Below, piece by piece: positions 1 through 8,285 of a stretch of 64,000 nt of DNA (its first letter is position 1; each line of letters opens with the position of its first letter). Origin of the DNA: Gammaproteobacteria bacterium UBA4421. Its GTDB lineage: Bacteria > Pseudomonadota > Gammaproteobacteria > Pseudomonadales > Azotimanducaceae. Under the pieces are notes generated by a model. That model was not told where the DNA came from. It saw only the letters and a program-made list of their open reading frames with translations, and searched no databases. The translations under genes and the position numbers were made by a program. The stretch is from positions 70,199-134,198 of the forward strand of contig DGQF01000055.1 of assembly GCA_002389675.1 (NCBI GenBank), in the 5' to 3' direction.

Positions 1-94
1 CGCCAACCTGAAGCGACCAGAACCAAATGGCGCCGATAACCACTGCGGCGCCAAAGACTAGAGCAAGAGTTTCCAGCTGTTTTTTTTTGTCCAT
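1..94 (-). CDS. Small membrane protein, C-terminus cut by window edge
   Basis: The first 31 codons are visible, starting at ATG 92-94 on the minus strand. The protein opens with MDKKKQ and then runs into a hydrophobic stretch (about residues 8-28), so it is most likely a one-helix inner-membrane protein with a basic cytoplasmic start. It is the third gene of a minus-strand run behind two DUF6644-like membrane proteins, 71 bases downstream of the second, so co-expression with them is plausible. I do not recognise the family and the rest of the gene lies outside the window. Confidence 0.55.
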   Translation of the reverse strand, partial: MDKKKQLETLALVFGAAVVIGAIWFWSLQVG

Positions 95-165
95 GATTAA
101 GCGCCTCATTGGTTAAGATAGAACGTTGGTTTACAGCTAGGCATTTGAGTTAAAACGGTGGTGTT

Positions 166-642
166 TCACGAAAAACCGATCCACCGTCCCGATGCCGCCA
201 CGCTGAACCAGATGATCAGTGAACTTAGGGCAACCGACTTCAACGCCCAAGGGTTGACACTGCTGTGGGCAAAACCTAGCAAAGGCCGCCGTATGGCGTA
301 AACAAAAAATACGCCGAGCGCCAAACCGGACATTTTCGACCAAAACATGGCGTTGTAGTAGAGTTTTAAAGCGACCGCCGAACTCATGAAAATTCCGCTG
401 ATTAGCATCACACATAACGCTGCATCGAACCACTTTTGTGTGTCCTTGCAAATACGCTCTGATGAGATATCCGTTAATATCAGGCCCAGCAGGCGCAAAT
501 CGCAGACCAAAATCATACCGCCAAGAAGAGCCATTGCGAGCAAGTGGAACATCTGCACAACGGCGAATATGCCCCCATAGGCTTTGGAAATGTTAGCCAG
601 TGCAGATTGGTCTAATGCTTCAAATAAAAATAAGACGTCCAT
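166..642 (-). CDS. DUF6644-like four-helix membrane protein
   Basis: A 158-residue protein with about four hydrophobic segments, including the conserved stretch around VCDLRLLGL (about residues 40-55) that is typical of this group of small integral membrane proteins. Its function is unknown. The open frame extends further upstream, but I chose ATG 640-642 because an AAAGGGA ribosome site lies just ahead of it, because it leaves 11 bases after the neighbouring stop, and because the longer N-terminus is non-hydrophobic and would overlap the upstream gene. It is a paralogue-like partner of the next gene upstream: both share the DLRLLG motif, which suggests a heteromeric membrane unit. The family name is from memory and moderately sure. 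Confidence 0.7.
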   Translation of the reverse strand: MDVLFLFEALDQSALANISKAYGGIFAVVQMFHLLAMALLGGMILVCDLRLLGLILTDISSERICKDTQKWFDAALCVMLISGIFMSSAVALKLYYNAMFWSKMSGLALGVFFVYAIRRPLLGFAHSSVNPWALKSVALSSLIIWFSVAASGRWIGFS

Positions 643-653
643 ACTGTTTCCCT

Positions 654-1226
654 TTATTGGGCTTGAGCTAATTCGTCGACACAGCCAGCAGCCCAATACA
701 TGATATTGGGTAATGTTTTGTGACAATCGTACCAGTCGTATGCAATTGCGCGGCCGGTCATCACAACACCGGCCCAGAATGCCAGAGACAGGGTGGCTGC
801 CAGGCGCACGGATTTTGGCGGCCGTTGCTGTTGAGCCCAAGTTGAACTCGCGCTTTTCATTTTATGTCTGAACAATAGGGCGTTGATCCCAGCGGCTATA
901 AGTAAAACGACCTTGATGCGGAACCAGATACTTTGAGTGGTGCGCACGGGTATGGCGAAATACAAAATGAAGCCGGTAATGAACATGACCGCAAAGCCAA
1001 TCAGCAATGGGCGATCTAAACGCTCAGCGAGTGTATTTGCGGGAATAGTTTTGAAAGCAACGCCAAGCAAACGTAAGTCAATGACAAACAGCATGCCTAG
1101 AAAGACCATGAGGGCCAGAACGTGAGTGGATTCGATCCAAGCGTACATGTAGTAAGACTCATGGAGTTGGGTGCTCCAGCTTTGACTATCCAGCCAGCGG
1201 GCTAGATTTAGTAAAGACTCGTTCAT
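654..1226 (-). CDS. DUF6644-like membrane protein
   Basis: A 190-residue integral membrane protein with an amphipathic N-terminus and four predicted membrane segments. The motif ESTHVLALM (about residues 32-40) followed by VIDLRLLGV is the hallmark I associate with DUF6644 proteins: a His near the start of helix 1 and a D-L-R-L-L-G signature. Start ATG 1224-1226 is preceded by a GGAGCC-type ribosome site. It is the first gene of a likely three-gene unit with the two smaller membrane proteins downstream. The function is not known. The conserved His and acidic residues inside the membrane region would allow cofactor or metal binding, but that is a guess. Confidence 0.75.
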   Translation of the reverse strand: MNESLLNLARWLDSQSWSTQLHESYYMYAWIESTHVLALMVFLGMLFVIDLRLLGVAFKTIPANTLAERLDRPLLIGFAVMFITGFILYFAIPVRTTQSIWFRIKVVLLIAAGINALLFRHKMKSASSTWAQQQRPPKSVRLAATLSLAFWAGVVMTGRAIAYDWYDCHKTLPNIMYWAAGCVDELAQAQ

Positions 1227-1314
1227 GTCTCAAGGGCTCCGCCTACGTGTCTTGAACAGTATACGCGCTGGTGAGATGGTTTAGAAACAAAGTCCGACCC
1301 TCGGCGCAGGCAGG

Positions 1315-2391
1315 CTAGCCAGAATACCAGCTGCCATCTGAATTTGGCTGCATGATGAGATAACTCCACCAGAAAAAAACGCCGGGCTCGTGCTGGTGTG
1401 GCGCAGTGCAGTTGTATTTATTACGACCCGCATGCAAGGGCGCTTGGGGTCGGATGGTTATGAATTGCGCCTGTTCGGGCGCTTGCATTTCCATCAGGCC
1501 TTGCTGACTTGCGTAACATCTGAGTTGATTCATGGCAAACGCGTCAGGTTCAATATTGAGGGTGACCCATGTCTTATGGTCACGCAGTTGGTCGATTGGA
1601 CCGCGGGGCTCTGCATCGATGTAAAGGGGTCTTGCGTTCAGCCGCGTTGCCAGATGGGAGAGACTTGTGTAAGGCCCACCCAGCGGAAACCGTGGCAATG
1701 CGCTGAAATCAGAGCCGGCTCCGACGGCACCAGAATGCTGACCAAAACCAATCAGTCCAAGATCAGTAACCCACTGACTGATCGTTTGGGTATATTCACC
1801 GTAGGGATAGGCAAATAGCGTGGGTACTTGTCCTGTTTCGGCCTCAATACGTTGCTGTGCCGTGCGAATGTCTAAAATAATCCTAGCTTGCCATTGCGTT
1901 TGGGTTTCGTTGGGCGTTGGGCGCACCAGATGGCTATGGCTGTGGCTATGATTGCCGATGGTCACGCCGGCCTGCGCCAGTTGGCCCAACTGCTCCCAAG
2001 TCATATACGCCTGCAGTTTTGAATCTATCGCGTGGGTGTTAACAAATACAGTGTAGGGCCAGCGGCGTTGAGTTAATTCAGGATGCACCTGGTTAAACAC
2101 CGAGGCGTAGGCATCGTCGAATGTAAGCGCTACCGTATTTTCCGGTACTGCCAGCCCCTGTTGTAAATGGCGAACCATTTTATCCAATGGCCATACGTTG
2201 AAGTCGTTTTGCGCTAGGTAGTCTAGGTGGGCGGCAAAATGTGTAGGGCTTATAGATGTGCTGGCAGGCGTCTCTGCGGAGACGTGATGATAGGCCAAGA
2301 TAACACCATGGTCTGCAGAGCGCGGTGATTCTTCGGCGTTCGCATAGTGGGTGAGAATGAGCGCAATTAATAAAATAATCTTGAGGTACAT
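1315..2391 (-). CDS. Secreted polysaccharide deacetylase (CE4 family)
   Basis: A 358-residue protein with an N-terminal signal peptide (hydrophobic residues 3-16, likely cleavage after ANA at about 17-19). The CE4 (NodB) core is clear. TFDD at residues 90-93 supplies the catalytic base and metal Asp, NHSHSHSH at 147-154 contains the metal-binding His-x-x-x-His pair, and AYPYGEY at about 203-209 forms the substrate groove. Such enzymes remove N-acetyl groups from sugar polymers in the periplasm or outside the cell; the layout resembles the N-terminal domain of PgaB. The C-terminal 100 residues are less conserved and may bind substrate. It lies 17 bases downstream of a glucosaminidase gene on the same strand, so both may act on cell-envelope or exopolysaccharide glycans. 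Confidence 0.88.
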   Translation of the reverse strand: MYLKIILLIALILTHYANAEESPRSADHGVILAYHHVSAETPASTSISPTHFAAHLDYLAQNDFNVWPLDKMVRHLQQGLAVPENTVALTFDDAYASVFNQVHPELTQRRWPYTVFVNTHAIDSKLQAYMTWEQLGQLAQAGVTIGNHSHSHSHLVRPTPNETQTQWQARIILDIRTAQQRIEAETGQVPTLFAYPYGEYTQTISQWVTDLGLIGFGQHSGAVGAGSDFSALPRFPLGGPYTSLSHLATRLNARPLYIDAEPRGPIDQLRDHKTWVTLNIEPDAFAMNQLRCYASQQGLMEMQAPEQAQFITIRPQAPLHAGRNKYNCTAPHQHEPGVFFWWSYLIMQPNSDGSWYSG

Positions 2392-2408
2392 TGCAGCGAA
2401 ACGTTGAA

Positions 2409-3188
2409 TTATTCGAGCTTGTTAAAGCGAATCAGAGATTGAATTTCGGCAATATATTCGTCACCTCGCTCCGAATAGGCCTGCAGTCCTCCAGCTAAGG
2501 CGATTCCCGAAAGAGGGACCTCAGCCGCGCGCATGGTTGCGCGCTGCTCCCGCAGCAATTGATAACTTCTGTGGGTGTTTATGTTGTGCAAATAGGCGTC
2601 TACAGCTGCTTGCACGGATACAAACTTTGCCACTTCGTGAGTCCGCCCCGGCGCGCGGCCTTTTGGCGTGAAGCCACACCCTTTTTTGAAACATTGTTGA
2701 CCGAAGAGATTGTTGCCCTGCCGGGCGAAACGTGAGGAGCCCCAACCCGATTCTTTGGCTGCCTGAGCAAGGATGAGCGCCGGCGGTAGGGTGTCCACTC
2801 GAGGCCCCAGCTGCGTGACTAGGGCAGCATAATCCGGTGGATTTGCCACTGTAACGTCATAATCATTGGCGAGTTTTTTTAGGAATTGCTGATCGGACCA
2901 AGTTAATGTCTCTTTGGGGATTTTTCTTGAAATCAGCTGCAGGTGTCTTCGTTCTTCGGTAATTGTTTTGTTAGCAATGTCGATGCGAGGCATTAAAAAA
3001 TCAAAAAAAGCCTGCTTTTTAGCCTTAACCTCTAACAGCGAAAAGTCGGGCAGCGGCGTTTTTTGCAAAGAAATGACGTAGGTTATGACAACCACGAGAA
3101 TTGCCATAGACAATAGCGTAACGGTCAATTGACTGCGCGTGGTATCGCGCGTTGGGCGTTTGTTATCGTTGGGGGTCGAAGTGTTCAT
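2409..3188 (-). CDS. Bax-like glucosaminidase, membrane anchored
   Basis: A 259-residue protein with a short basic cytoplasmic tail, one membrane helix (about residues 20-40) and a periplasmic glucosaminidase domain (about 125-250). The motif AQAAKESGWGSSRFA contains the catalytic Glu (E146), and the following NNLFGQQCF and the C-terminal YSERGDEYIAEI segments are typical of the Bax/FlgJ-type beta-N-acetylglucosaminidase family, which cuts glycan chains of peptidoglycan. The length is close to E. coli Bax. It sits directly upstream of a polysaccharide deacetylase gene and downstream of a MaoC-like gene on the same strand. The catalytic assignment is strong; the physiological target is inferred. 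Confidence 0.87.
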   Translation of the reverse strand: MNTSTPNDNKRPTRDTTRSQLTVTLLSMAILVVVITYVISLQKTPLPDFSLLEVKAKKQAFFDFLMPRIDIANKTITEERRHLQLISRKIPKETLTWSDQQFLKKLANDYDVTVANPPDYAALVTQLGPRVDTLPPALILAQAAKESGWGSSRFARQGNNLFGQQCFKKGCGFTPKGRAPGRTHEVAKFVSVQAAVDAYLHNINTHRSYQLLREQRATMRAAEVPLSGIALAGGLQAYSERGDEYIAEIQSLIRFNKLE

Positions 3189-3222
3189 AATTAATCATAA
3201 CCGCTTTGGCGGGTAATGCCCT

Positions 3223-4080
3223 CTAGGTTAAACAAATAAAACCGTGGCTTAGGGCGAGCTCGCCCTTCGCATTAGAGACTTGGAAATGCACTGTATTGCC
3301 CGTTTTTTTAGCCTCCACAGTGATGGTTGAGGGCATCAATACCATGGCGGAAAAACGGCCGCCGATTCGTGTAATACATTGCGGATCGCCGTGTGCATAA
3401 TGATTGATCAATTGGCTAACGGCCATGGCCATGGTGGCCGTGCCGTGGAGAATGATGTCTGGTAGACCGGCTGCAAGTGCAGTGGCTCGATCAGTGTGGA
3501 TCGGGTTCCAAATTTGCGCGCACTCGGAATAGATATGTGCGGCTCCTTGTGCCACCTCAAGATTAAATCGGTCAGTTAGCCCCTGCAGATCGCCAGGTGG
3601 TGGTTTGGGTGTGGGTGTTTGGCTCGCGGTATTGCCGCTGACCTGGACATCGCGATAAATACTCAGCTGATAGGTGCGTGCAACGAGTTTGCCGGTGGCT
3701 GCATTGCGTGTATCTAACTCAAGCGTGTAAGCGGCACCTGGCTTGATGGCGCGCACGCCGATCACAGTGGCCGTAGTTGTGAGGGTATCACCTGCGCGAA
3801 TGGGCTGGAAAATATGCAGGTCATGGGCGGCATGCACCCCTCGTCGTGTTTCCTGTGGCGTTAACGTTTGGTTCTGCGCAAGGTTGCGGGTATCTAGTAT
3901 AACCGGCCACTCCAAACAAACGGGAAACAGCGGATGGGCGATCACCGCATGTGCTGAGGTATCCATGTATAAAGGGTTGAAGTCGCTCAGTCCGGCGGCG
4001 TATGCCATGACGGAACGTGCATCGACGGTATGCAGTTTTGGTGATGTTTTGGTGCCAACTAAAGTGGTGCTGAGGGGCAT
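3223..4080 (-). CDS. MaoC-type double-hotdog dehydratase
   Basis: A 285-residue protein with two hotdog folds in one chain. The C-terminal half carries the hydratase-2 signature around residues 190-220: NPIHTD, then GLPDIILHGTATMA, with Asp and His as the catalytic pair. The N-terminal half is the non-catalytic FAS1/MaoC-like dehydratase domain with a SDFNPLYMD segment. Such enzymes hydrate trans-2-enoyl-CoA to (R)-3-hydroxyacyl-CoA, and double-hotdog versions often accept bulky side chains. Start ATG 4078-4080 follows an AAAGGAAAA ribosome site. The next gene upstream is lon, 32 bases away, so this gene may depend on read-through. It is the first of several acyl-CoA enzymes in the window. 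Confidence 0.85.
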   Translation of the reverse strand: MPLSTTLVGTKTSPKLHTVDARSVMAYAAGLSDFNPLYMDTSAHAVIAHPLFPVCLEWPVILDTRNLAQNQTLTPQETRRGVHAAHDLHIFQPIRAGDTLTTTATVIGVRAIKPGAAYTLELDTRNAATGKLVARTYQLSIYRDVQVSGNTASQTPTPKPPPGDLQGLTDRFNLEVAQGAAHIYSECAQIWNPIHTDRATALAAGLPDIILHGTATMAMAVSQLINHYAHGDPQCITRIGGRFSAMVLMPSTITVEAKKTGNTVHFQVSNAKGELALSHGFICLT

Positions 4081-4112
4081 ATTTTCCTTTGAGCTGTAGT
4101 TAAGCGTATTAC

Positions 4113-6497
4113 CTAAAATAAAAGCGCGTAGACATCCTTGAAATGGTTCGCGTAAACAATGGTCAGCCCTTTTTTGATGGACTCAGGAACATCATCTACA
4201 TCACCCTCGTTTGCAGCGGGTAATATAACCCGCTTGATTTTCTGCCGCTTGGCGGCGATAAGTTTTTCGCGTATGCCGCCGACAGGATAGACCAATCCGG
4301 TCAGGGTAAGTTCGCCAGTCATCGCGAAACCTGCTTTTGGTGCCGTATTCAGGGCCAGTGAAGTCAAGGCCACGGCCATGGTGACTCCTGCGCTGGGGCC
4401 ATCTTTTGGCGTGGCGCCGGCGGGCACGTGCAGATGAGTTTGAGTTTGCGTGAAAAATGTGTCGTCGAAGTTAAAGGCTTTAGCGCTTGCCGTAATAAAG
4501 CTGTAGGCAATATGCGCAGACTCCTGCATGACATCACCTAATTGGCCGGTCAGTTTTAGCCCAGGGCCTTTGTGGCGGGTGGTGGCTGCCTCGATGGGTA
4601 AAGTTGCGCCGCCCAGGGCGGTCCAAGCCAGACCGGTGACAACCCCGATGCCACTTTGTAATTGTTCTTTTGCATAATCAGGTTTCCCAAGATATGACTC
4701 AACATCACCTTTTTTGACGTGAATAGGCGCCGGCGTGTCCCCGAGCAATTTCACAACGGACTTACGTACTAGGCTGGCCAGCGCTTTATCTAGGCGGCGA
4801 ACGCCAGCTTCGCGTGAATAACCTTCGATTACAGCCCGCAGGGCAGCTCGGTCGACCTTCAGATCACGGCGTTTTAACCCTGCGCGCTTGATTTGTCGGG
4901 GAAGCAGGTGTTTTTGTGCAATAGCGAGCTTTTCGTTGTCTAGGTAGCCGCCGAGTCGAATGATCTCCATGCGGTCTAGTAGTGGCCCAGGAATAGTATC
5001 CAGTTGATTGGCGGTGCAGACAAAGAGCACTTTTGACAGATCGAAATCGATATCGAGGTAGTGATCTCGGAATTTGCTGTTTTGCTCGGGGTCTAATACT
5101 TCAAGTAATGCGCTTGCAGGGTCGCCTTGATAGGAGGCACCGATTTTGTCGATTTCGTCAAGCATGACCACTGGGTTGGCGACGCCGGTATCTTTAAGCG
5201 CCTGAATTAATTTGCCTGGCATGGCACCGACATAGGTGCGGCGGTGCCCTTTTATTTCCGCTTCGTCGCGCATTCCTCCGACAGAAAATCGAAAGAACTG
5301 ACGTCCCAAAGCATCAGCTATGCTGCGCCCTAGGGAGGTTTTACCCACCCCAGGGGGGCCGACAAAACAGACGATTGAGCCGGCAACATCACCTTTCATA
5401 ATGCCCAGAGCGAGGAATTCCACGATGCGTTGTTTAATGTCCTCCAAACCCTCGTGATTGCTGTTAAGCATTTTAGTGGCACCCGCCAAGTCGGTGGTGT
5501 CGGTGCTGACAATGCCCCACGGTAAACAAGTCAGCCAATCTAGGTAAGTGCGGGTCACGCCATATTCTGGCGAGCCCGGTTCGAGCATCTCCAATTTGCT
5601 TAACTCTTCAGTAACTTTGGCTGCAGCTTTTTCTGGTAATGTCAGGTTCGCGATGCGCGTCTTAAACTGCTCGGACTCGAGGGTTTTATCATCTTTGGAA
5701 ATACCTAGTTCACTTTGTATATATTTGAGTTGCTGGCGCAGCACCGCATCGCGTTGGTAGCCTTGAATTTCTTTTTCAACGTGCTCGCGGATTTCCATTT
5801 GAGCCGCAGCAATTTCTACCTCCCTGCGCAACAATTTAACCACCAGCTCCATGCGTGGTTGTAGTGTGGTGCGAGACAGGACTTCCTGCAGATCCTCTTT
5901 GCTGGCGGTAGTTAGACTTGCTGCAAAGTCAGCCAACACGGAGGCTTCATTTGGGTTGGAGCGCGCCAAAAAGACTTTTAATTCTTCGCCGAATAGAGGG
6001 TTTAGAGGGATAAGTTCTTTGATGGTATTGATGATTGCCACAGCATAGGCAGTCTCGTCATTGCTTTGATTGCCCTGGTCCTGCGGGAAATAACGCACGC
6101 TGGCGGTCAGGGGTGGGCTGGTGTTGAGCCACTTGCCGATTTTGAACCGCTGCAGGCCTTCTAATAAAACTTGTAGCTGATCACCTTCTCGATGCACTCG
6201 GTGTACTTTACATAGACACCCAACCTCATACAGATCTGTGGATTTGGGTGTTTCTTTGACGTCATGTTTAGTTGCAATGAGACCGACGACGTCTTGATCA
6301 CGCGCCTGAATTGCTTCCAACGTGGGTAACCAGATGTCTGCTGACATCGTCAGCGGAATGGCTTGCCCGGGAAAAAAGGGTCGATGCTCTTGGGGAATAA
6401 TATGGATGAGCGCAGGCATGGCCTGATTGGGCAAGATAATTTGCCCGTTTGAGGCGTTTGCACCGGCGCGGTCCCCACTGTGTTCTATGATGCTCAT
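4113..6497 (-). CDS. lon: ATP-dependent Lon protease
   Basis: A 794-residue LonA-type protease: N-terminal substrate-recognition domain (about 20-220), a coiled linker, an AAA+ module with Walker A GPPGVGKT (about 378-385) and Walker B VVMLDEIDK (about 440-448), and a C-terminal serine peptidase with catalytic Ser in GPSAGVTM (about 699) and Lys in GGIREKLIAAKR (about 742). It degrades misfolded and regulatory proteins in the cytoplasm. I chose ATG 6495-6497 because TAGGAGCAT lies directly ahead and the N-terminal domain begins soon after; the longer open frame would run into the upstream GST gene and adds unconserved sequence. It is not next to clp genes, so a second Lon elsewhere in the genome is possible. 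Confidence 0.97.
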   Translation of the reverse strand: MSIIEHSGDRAGANASNGQIILPNQAMPALIHIIPQEHRPFFPGQAIPLTMSADIWLPTLEAIQARDQDVVGLIATKHDVKETPKSTDLYEVGCLCKVHRVHREGDQLQVLLEGLQRFKIGKWLNTSPPLTASVRYFPQDQGNQSNDETAYAVAIINTIKELIPLNPLFGEELKVFLARSNPNEASVLADFAASLTTASKEDLQEVLSRTTLQPRMELVVKLLRREVEIAAAQMEIREHVEKEIQGYQRDAVLRQQLKYIQSELGISKDDKTLESEQFKTRIANLTLPEKAAAKVTEELSKLEMLEPGSPEYGVTRTYLDWLTCLPWGIVSTDTTDLAGATKMLNSNHEGLEDIKQRIVEFLALGIMKGDVAGSIVCFVGPPGVGKTSLGRSIADALGRQFFRFSVGGMRDEAEIKGHRRTYVGAMPGKLIQALKDTGVANPVVMLDEIDKIGASYQGDPASALLEVLDPEQNSKFRDHYLDIDFDLSKVLFVCTANQLDTIPGPLLDRMEIIRLGGYLDNEKLAIAQKHLLPRQIKRAGLKRRDLKVDRAALRAVIEGYSREAGVRRLDKALASLVRKSVVKLLGDTPAPIHVKKGDVESYLGKPDYAKEQLQSGIGVVTGLAWTALGGATLPIEAATTRHKGPGLKLTGQLGDVMQESAHIAYSFITASAKAFNFDDTFFTQTQTHLHVPAGATPKDGPSAGVTMAVALTSLALNTAPKAGFAMTGELTLTGLVYPVGGIREKLIAAKRQKIKRVILPAANEGDVDDVPESIKKGLTIVYANHFKDVYALLF

Positions 6498-6567
6498 TGG
6501 TATGCTCCTAGCGTCAATTTGAACGTTATTGGGGTGCTCAGGGCATAATCCAAGTGTTGGTTTTGTG

Positions 6568-7335
6568 TTAGCGCACGGGTAAGGCTGCGAGGCTATTTTT
6601 GAGTTGGGCCAGCGCGGCTCGATTGGCTTGTTTGATTTGATCCATGCTGGGTGGTTGGTCGCTGATGTCTCCGAGCTCTGAAAGTACAACATGGACTTCA
6701 TCGTGGCCACTGACCTGTTTCATCAGGTTTAACCAACGTTGCACGTTAGGGAAAGGTGAGAAGTCATAGATATGAGTGAACTCTGGCTGGAGTTGGCCTA
6801 TTTCTACGTAAGCCGCAAAGTCGGCCAAGGAGAGATTTTGGCCGGTAAGGTAGGGATGCCTCTTCAGCCAGCCTGATTCGAAGGCATTCAGGGCGTTATG
6901 GAGCGTGGCTTGTGCTGCCCGTTGCGCAGCTTCTGGGATGTCCAGGTCTTTACGTATTTTTGGGGCCACCAGTCCGACAGAGGCCTCGCGAATGTTGCGA
7001 TGATGATAATTTAAATAGGCATCGATGCGTGCGCGAGCTTGATAGTCGGCTGGATACAGGTCGGTCCATCCGTGTTTGTTGGCGAGGTAACATAGAATCG
7101 CATGTGCTTCGCCAAGCACAAAGTCACCCTCAGACTCCTCCAGGGTGGGAATTGTGCCGGCAGGATTTTTTTCCAAGAATAGTGGGTGGCGGCTACCGCT
7201 GCTCCCTTTGGAGCCCGGGTTAATCAGTACCATCTCGAACGGGACTTGTTTGTGTAGCAATAGCCACATCACAGCTCGCACGGGCTGTGAAAAAGGCACG
7301 CCATACAGAATATAGGGGGGTGAGGTGGTGCTCAT
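6568..7335 (-). CDS. Glutathione S-transferase family protein
   Basis: A 255-residue cytosolic protein with a thioredoxin-fold N-terminal domain (ILYGVPFSQPVRAVMWLL, with Ser/Tyr near residues 11-16 as candidate glutathione activators), the cis-Pro segment NPAGTIPTLEE and the glutathione-binding LGEAHAI (about residues 75-80). The all-helical C-terminal domain has the LSLADFAAYVEI folding motif. The closest fit is a theta-class-like GST. Substrate unknown. It lies 48 bases downstream of an SDR gene and 70 bases upstream of lon on the same strand. It is one of four GST genes in this window, which suggests that electrophilic intermediates are common in this cell's metabolism (inference). Confidence 0.88.
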   Translation of the reverse strand: MSTTSPPYILYGVPFSQPVRAVMWLLLHKQVPFEMVLINPGSKGSSGSRHPLFLEKNPAGTIPTLEESEGDFVLGEAHAILCYLANKHGWTDLYPADYQARARIDAYLNYHHRNIREASVGLVAPKIRKDLDIPEAAQRAAQATLHNALNAFESGWLKRHPYLTGQNLSLADFAAYVEIGQLQPEFTHIYDFSPFPNVQRWLNLMKQVSGHDEVHVVLSELGDISDQPPSMDQIKQANRAALAQLKNSLAALPVR

Positions 7336-7383
7336 GGTGAATTTTGCCTTGATGCGTTTGTATGAGTTGGCGGTAAACTAAAG

Positions 7384-8178
7384 TCAGGCGACGATTGAGC
7401 CGCCGTCACAGGTAATAATATCTCCAACCGTGAACCCGCAGGCTCTTGAACTGAGGAAAATAGCAAGACCTGCGATATCTTCAGCCGTGCCGACCCGGCC
7501 TCTGGGATTGCCGCGTCCCACGGCCTCCCAATCTGTTGTATCTGTATCTCCGCCACCACCAACGCCGGTGCTAAGCATATAGGTGGGAAAAGGTCCGGGT
7601 GCAATGCCATTGACGATGATGTTGCGTTTGATCAGATGGGCGGCTAAAACGCGCGTGAGATGATGAATGGCCGCTTTAGATGGCCCATACGAGAAGTTAT
7701 CAAATACAGGGGTCTGGATACCGTCAACCGAGCCAACGTTGACAATATGAGTCGGGGTCTCAAAGCTGGCCTTCTTTTCGAGCAAAGGCAGCAGCTTTTG
7801 CACAAGAAAAAATGGTCCCTTAACGTTGGTGTTCATGACTTTGTCCCAGCCGGTTTCAGGAAAGGTCTCAAGGGGCGCGCCCCATGCAACCCCGGCGTTG
7901 TTGATCAAAACGTCCAGATGATTTTCCTGTGTGTTTAATTGAGCGCAGAAGTCGTCGATACCTGAAAGCGTAGATAAGTCTGCGGGGATGGAAATACATT
8001 CACTGTTGTAGGTCTGCGCAAGGCGCTTCGCGGTAGCATCACAGACCGCGGCCTTGCGAGAACTGATATAAACCTTTGCGCCGTTAGCGAGAAAGCCGGC
8101 GGCAATCATTTCGCCGATGCCTCTGGATCCACCGGTGACCACTACGGTTTTACCGGTAACAGAAAATAAGTTGTTCAA
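7384..8178 (-). CDS. SDR oxidoreductase, RhlG-like
   Basis: A 264-residue classical short-chain dehydrogenase with cofactor motif TGGSRGIG (15-22), NNAG (about 92-95), a catalytic Ser in NVGSVDG, and Tyr-x-x-x-Lys in YGPSKAA. The arginine after the glycine motif (SSRKA) suggests NADPH. Overall it resembles RhlG-type beta-ketoacyl reductases. Start choice: the frame has an in-frame stop a few codons further upstream and no ATG, so TTG 8176-8178 is the probable start, with a weak GGAAAAA ribosome site. It is followed by a GST gene on the same strand. The real substrate could be a 3-oxoacyl thioester or a cyclic ketone or alcohol. Confidence 0.87.
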   Translation of the reverse strand: MNNLFSVTGKTVVVTGGSRGIGEMIAAGFLANGAKVYISSRKAAVCDATAKRLAQTYNSECISIPADLSTLSGIDDFCAQLNTQENHLDVLINNAGVAWGAPLETFPETGWDKVMNTNVKGPFFLVQKLLPLLEKKASFETPTHIVNVGSVDGIQTPVFDNFSYGPSKAAIHHLTRVLAAHLIKRNIIVNGIAPGPFPTYMLSTGVGGGGDTDTTDWEAVGRGNPRGRVGTAEDIAGLAIFLSSRACGFTVGDIITCDGGSIVA

Positions 8179-8285
8179 GGCGTTTTTCCGAATGTCTTAG
8201 GGTGGAAATAGCGTACCTTTTTCCTGCACTTCTGCAATGGCATTGCGTAAAAATTCAAACGGTGGTTCGCGTTTTCACTTGCAGC

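Noticed and set aside
1390..1818. A 142-codon plus-strand open frame inside the polysaccharide deacetylase gene
   Set aside because: It is antisense to a gene with clear catalytic motifs and has no recognisable domain.
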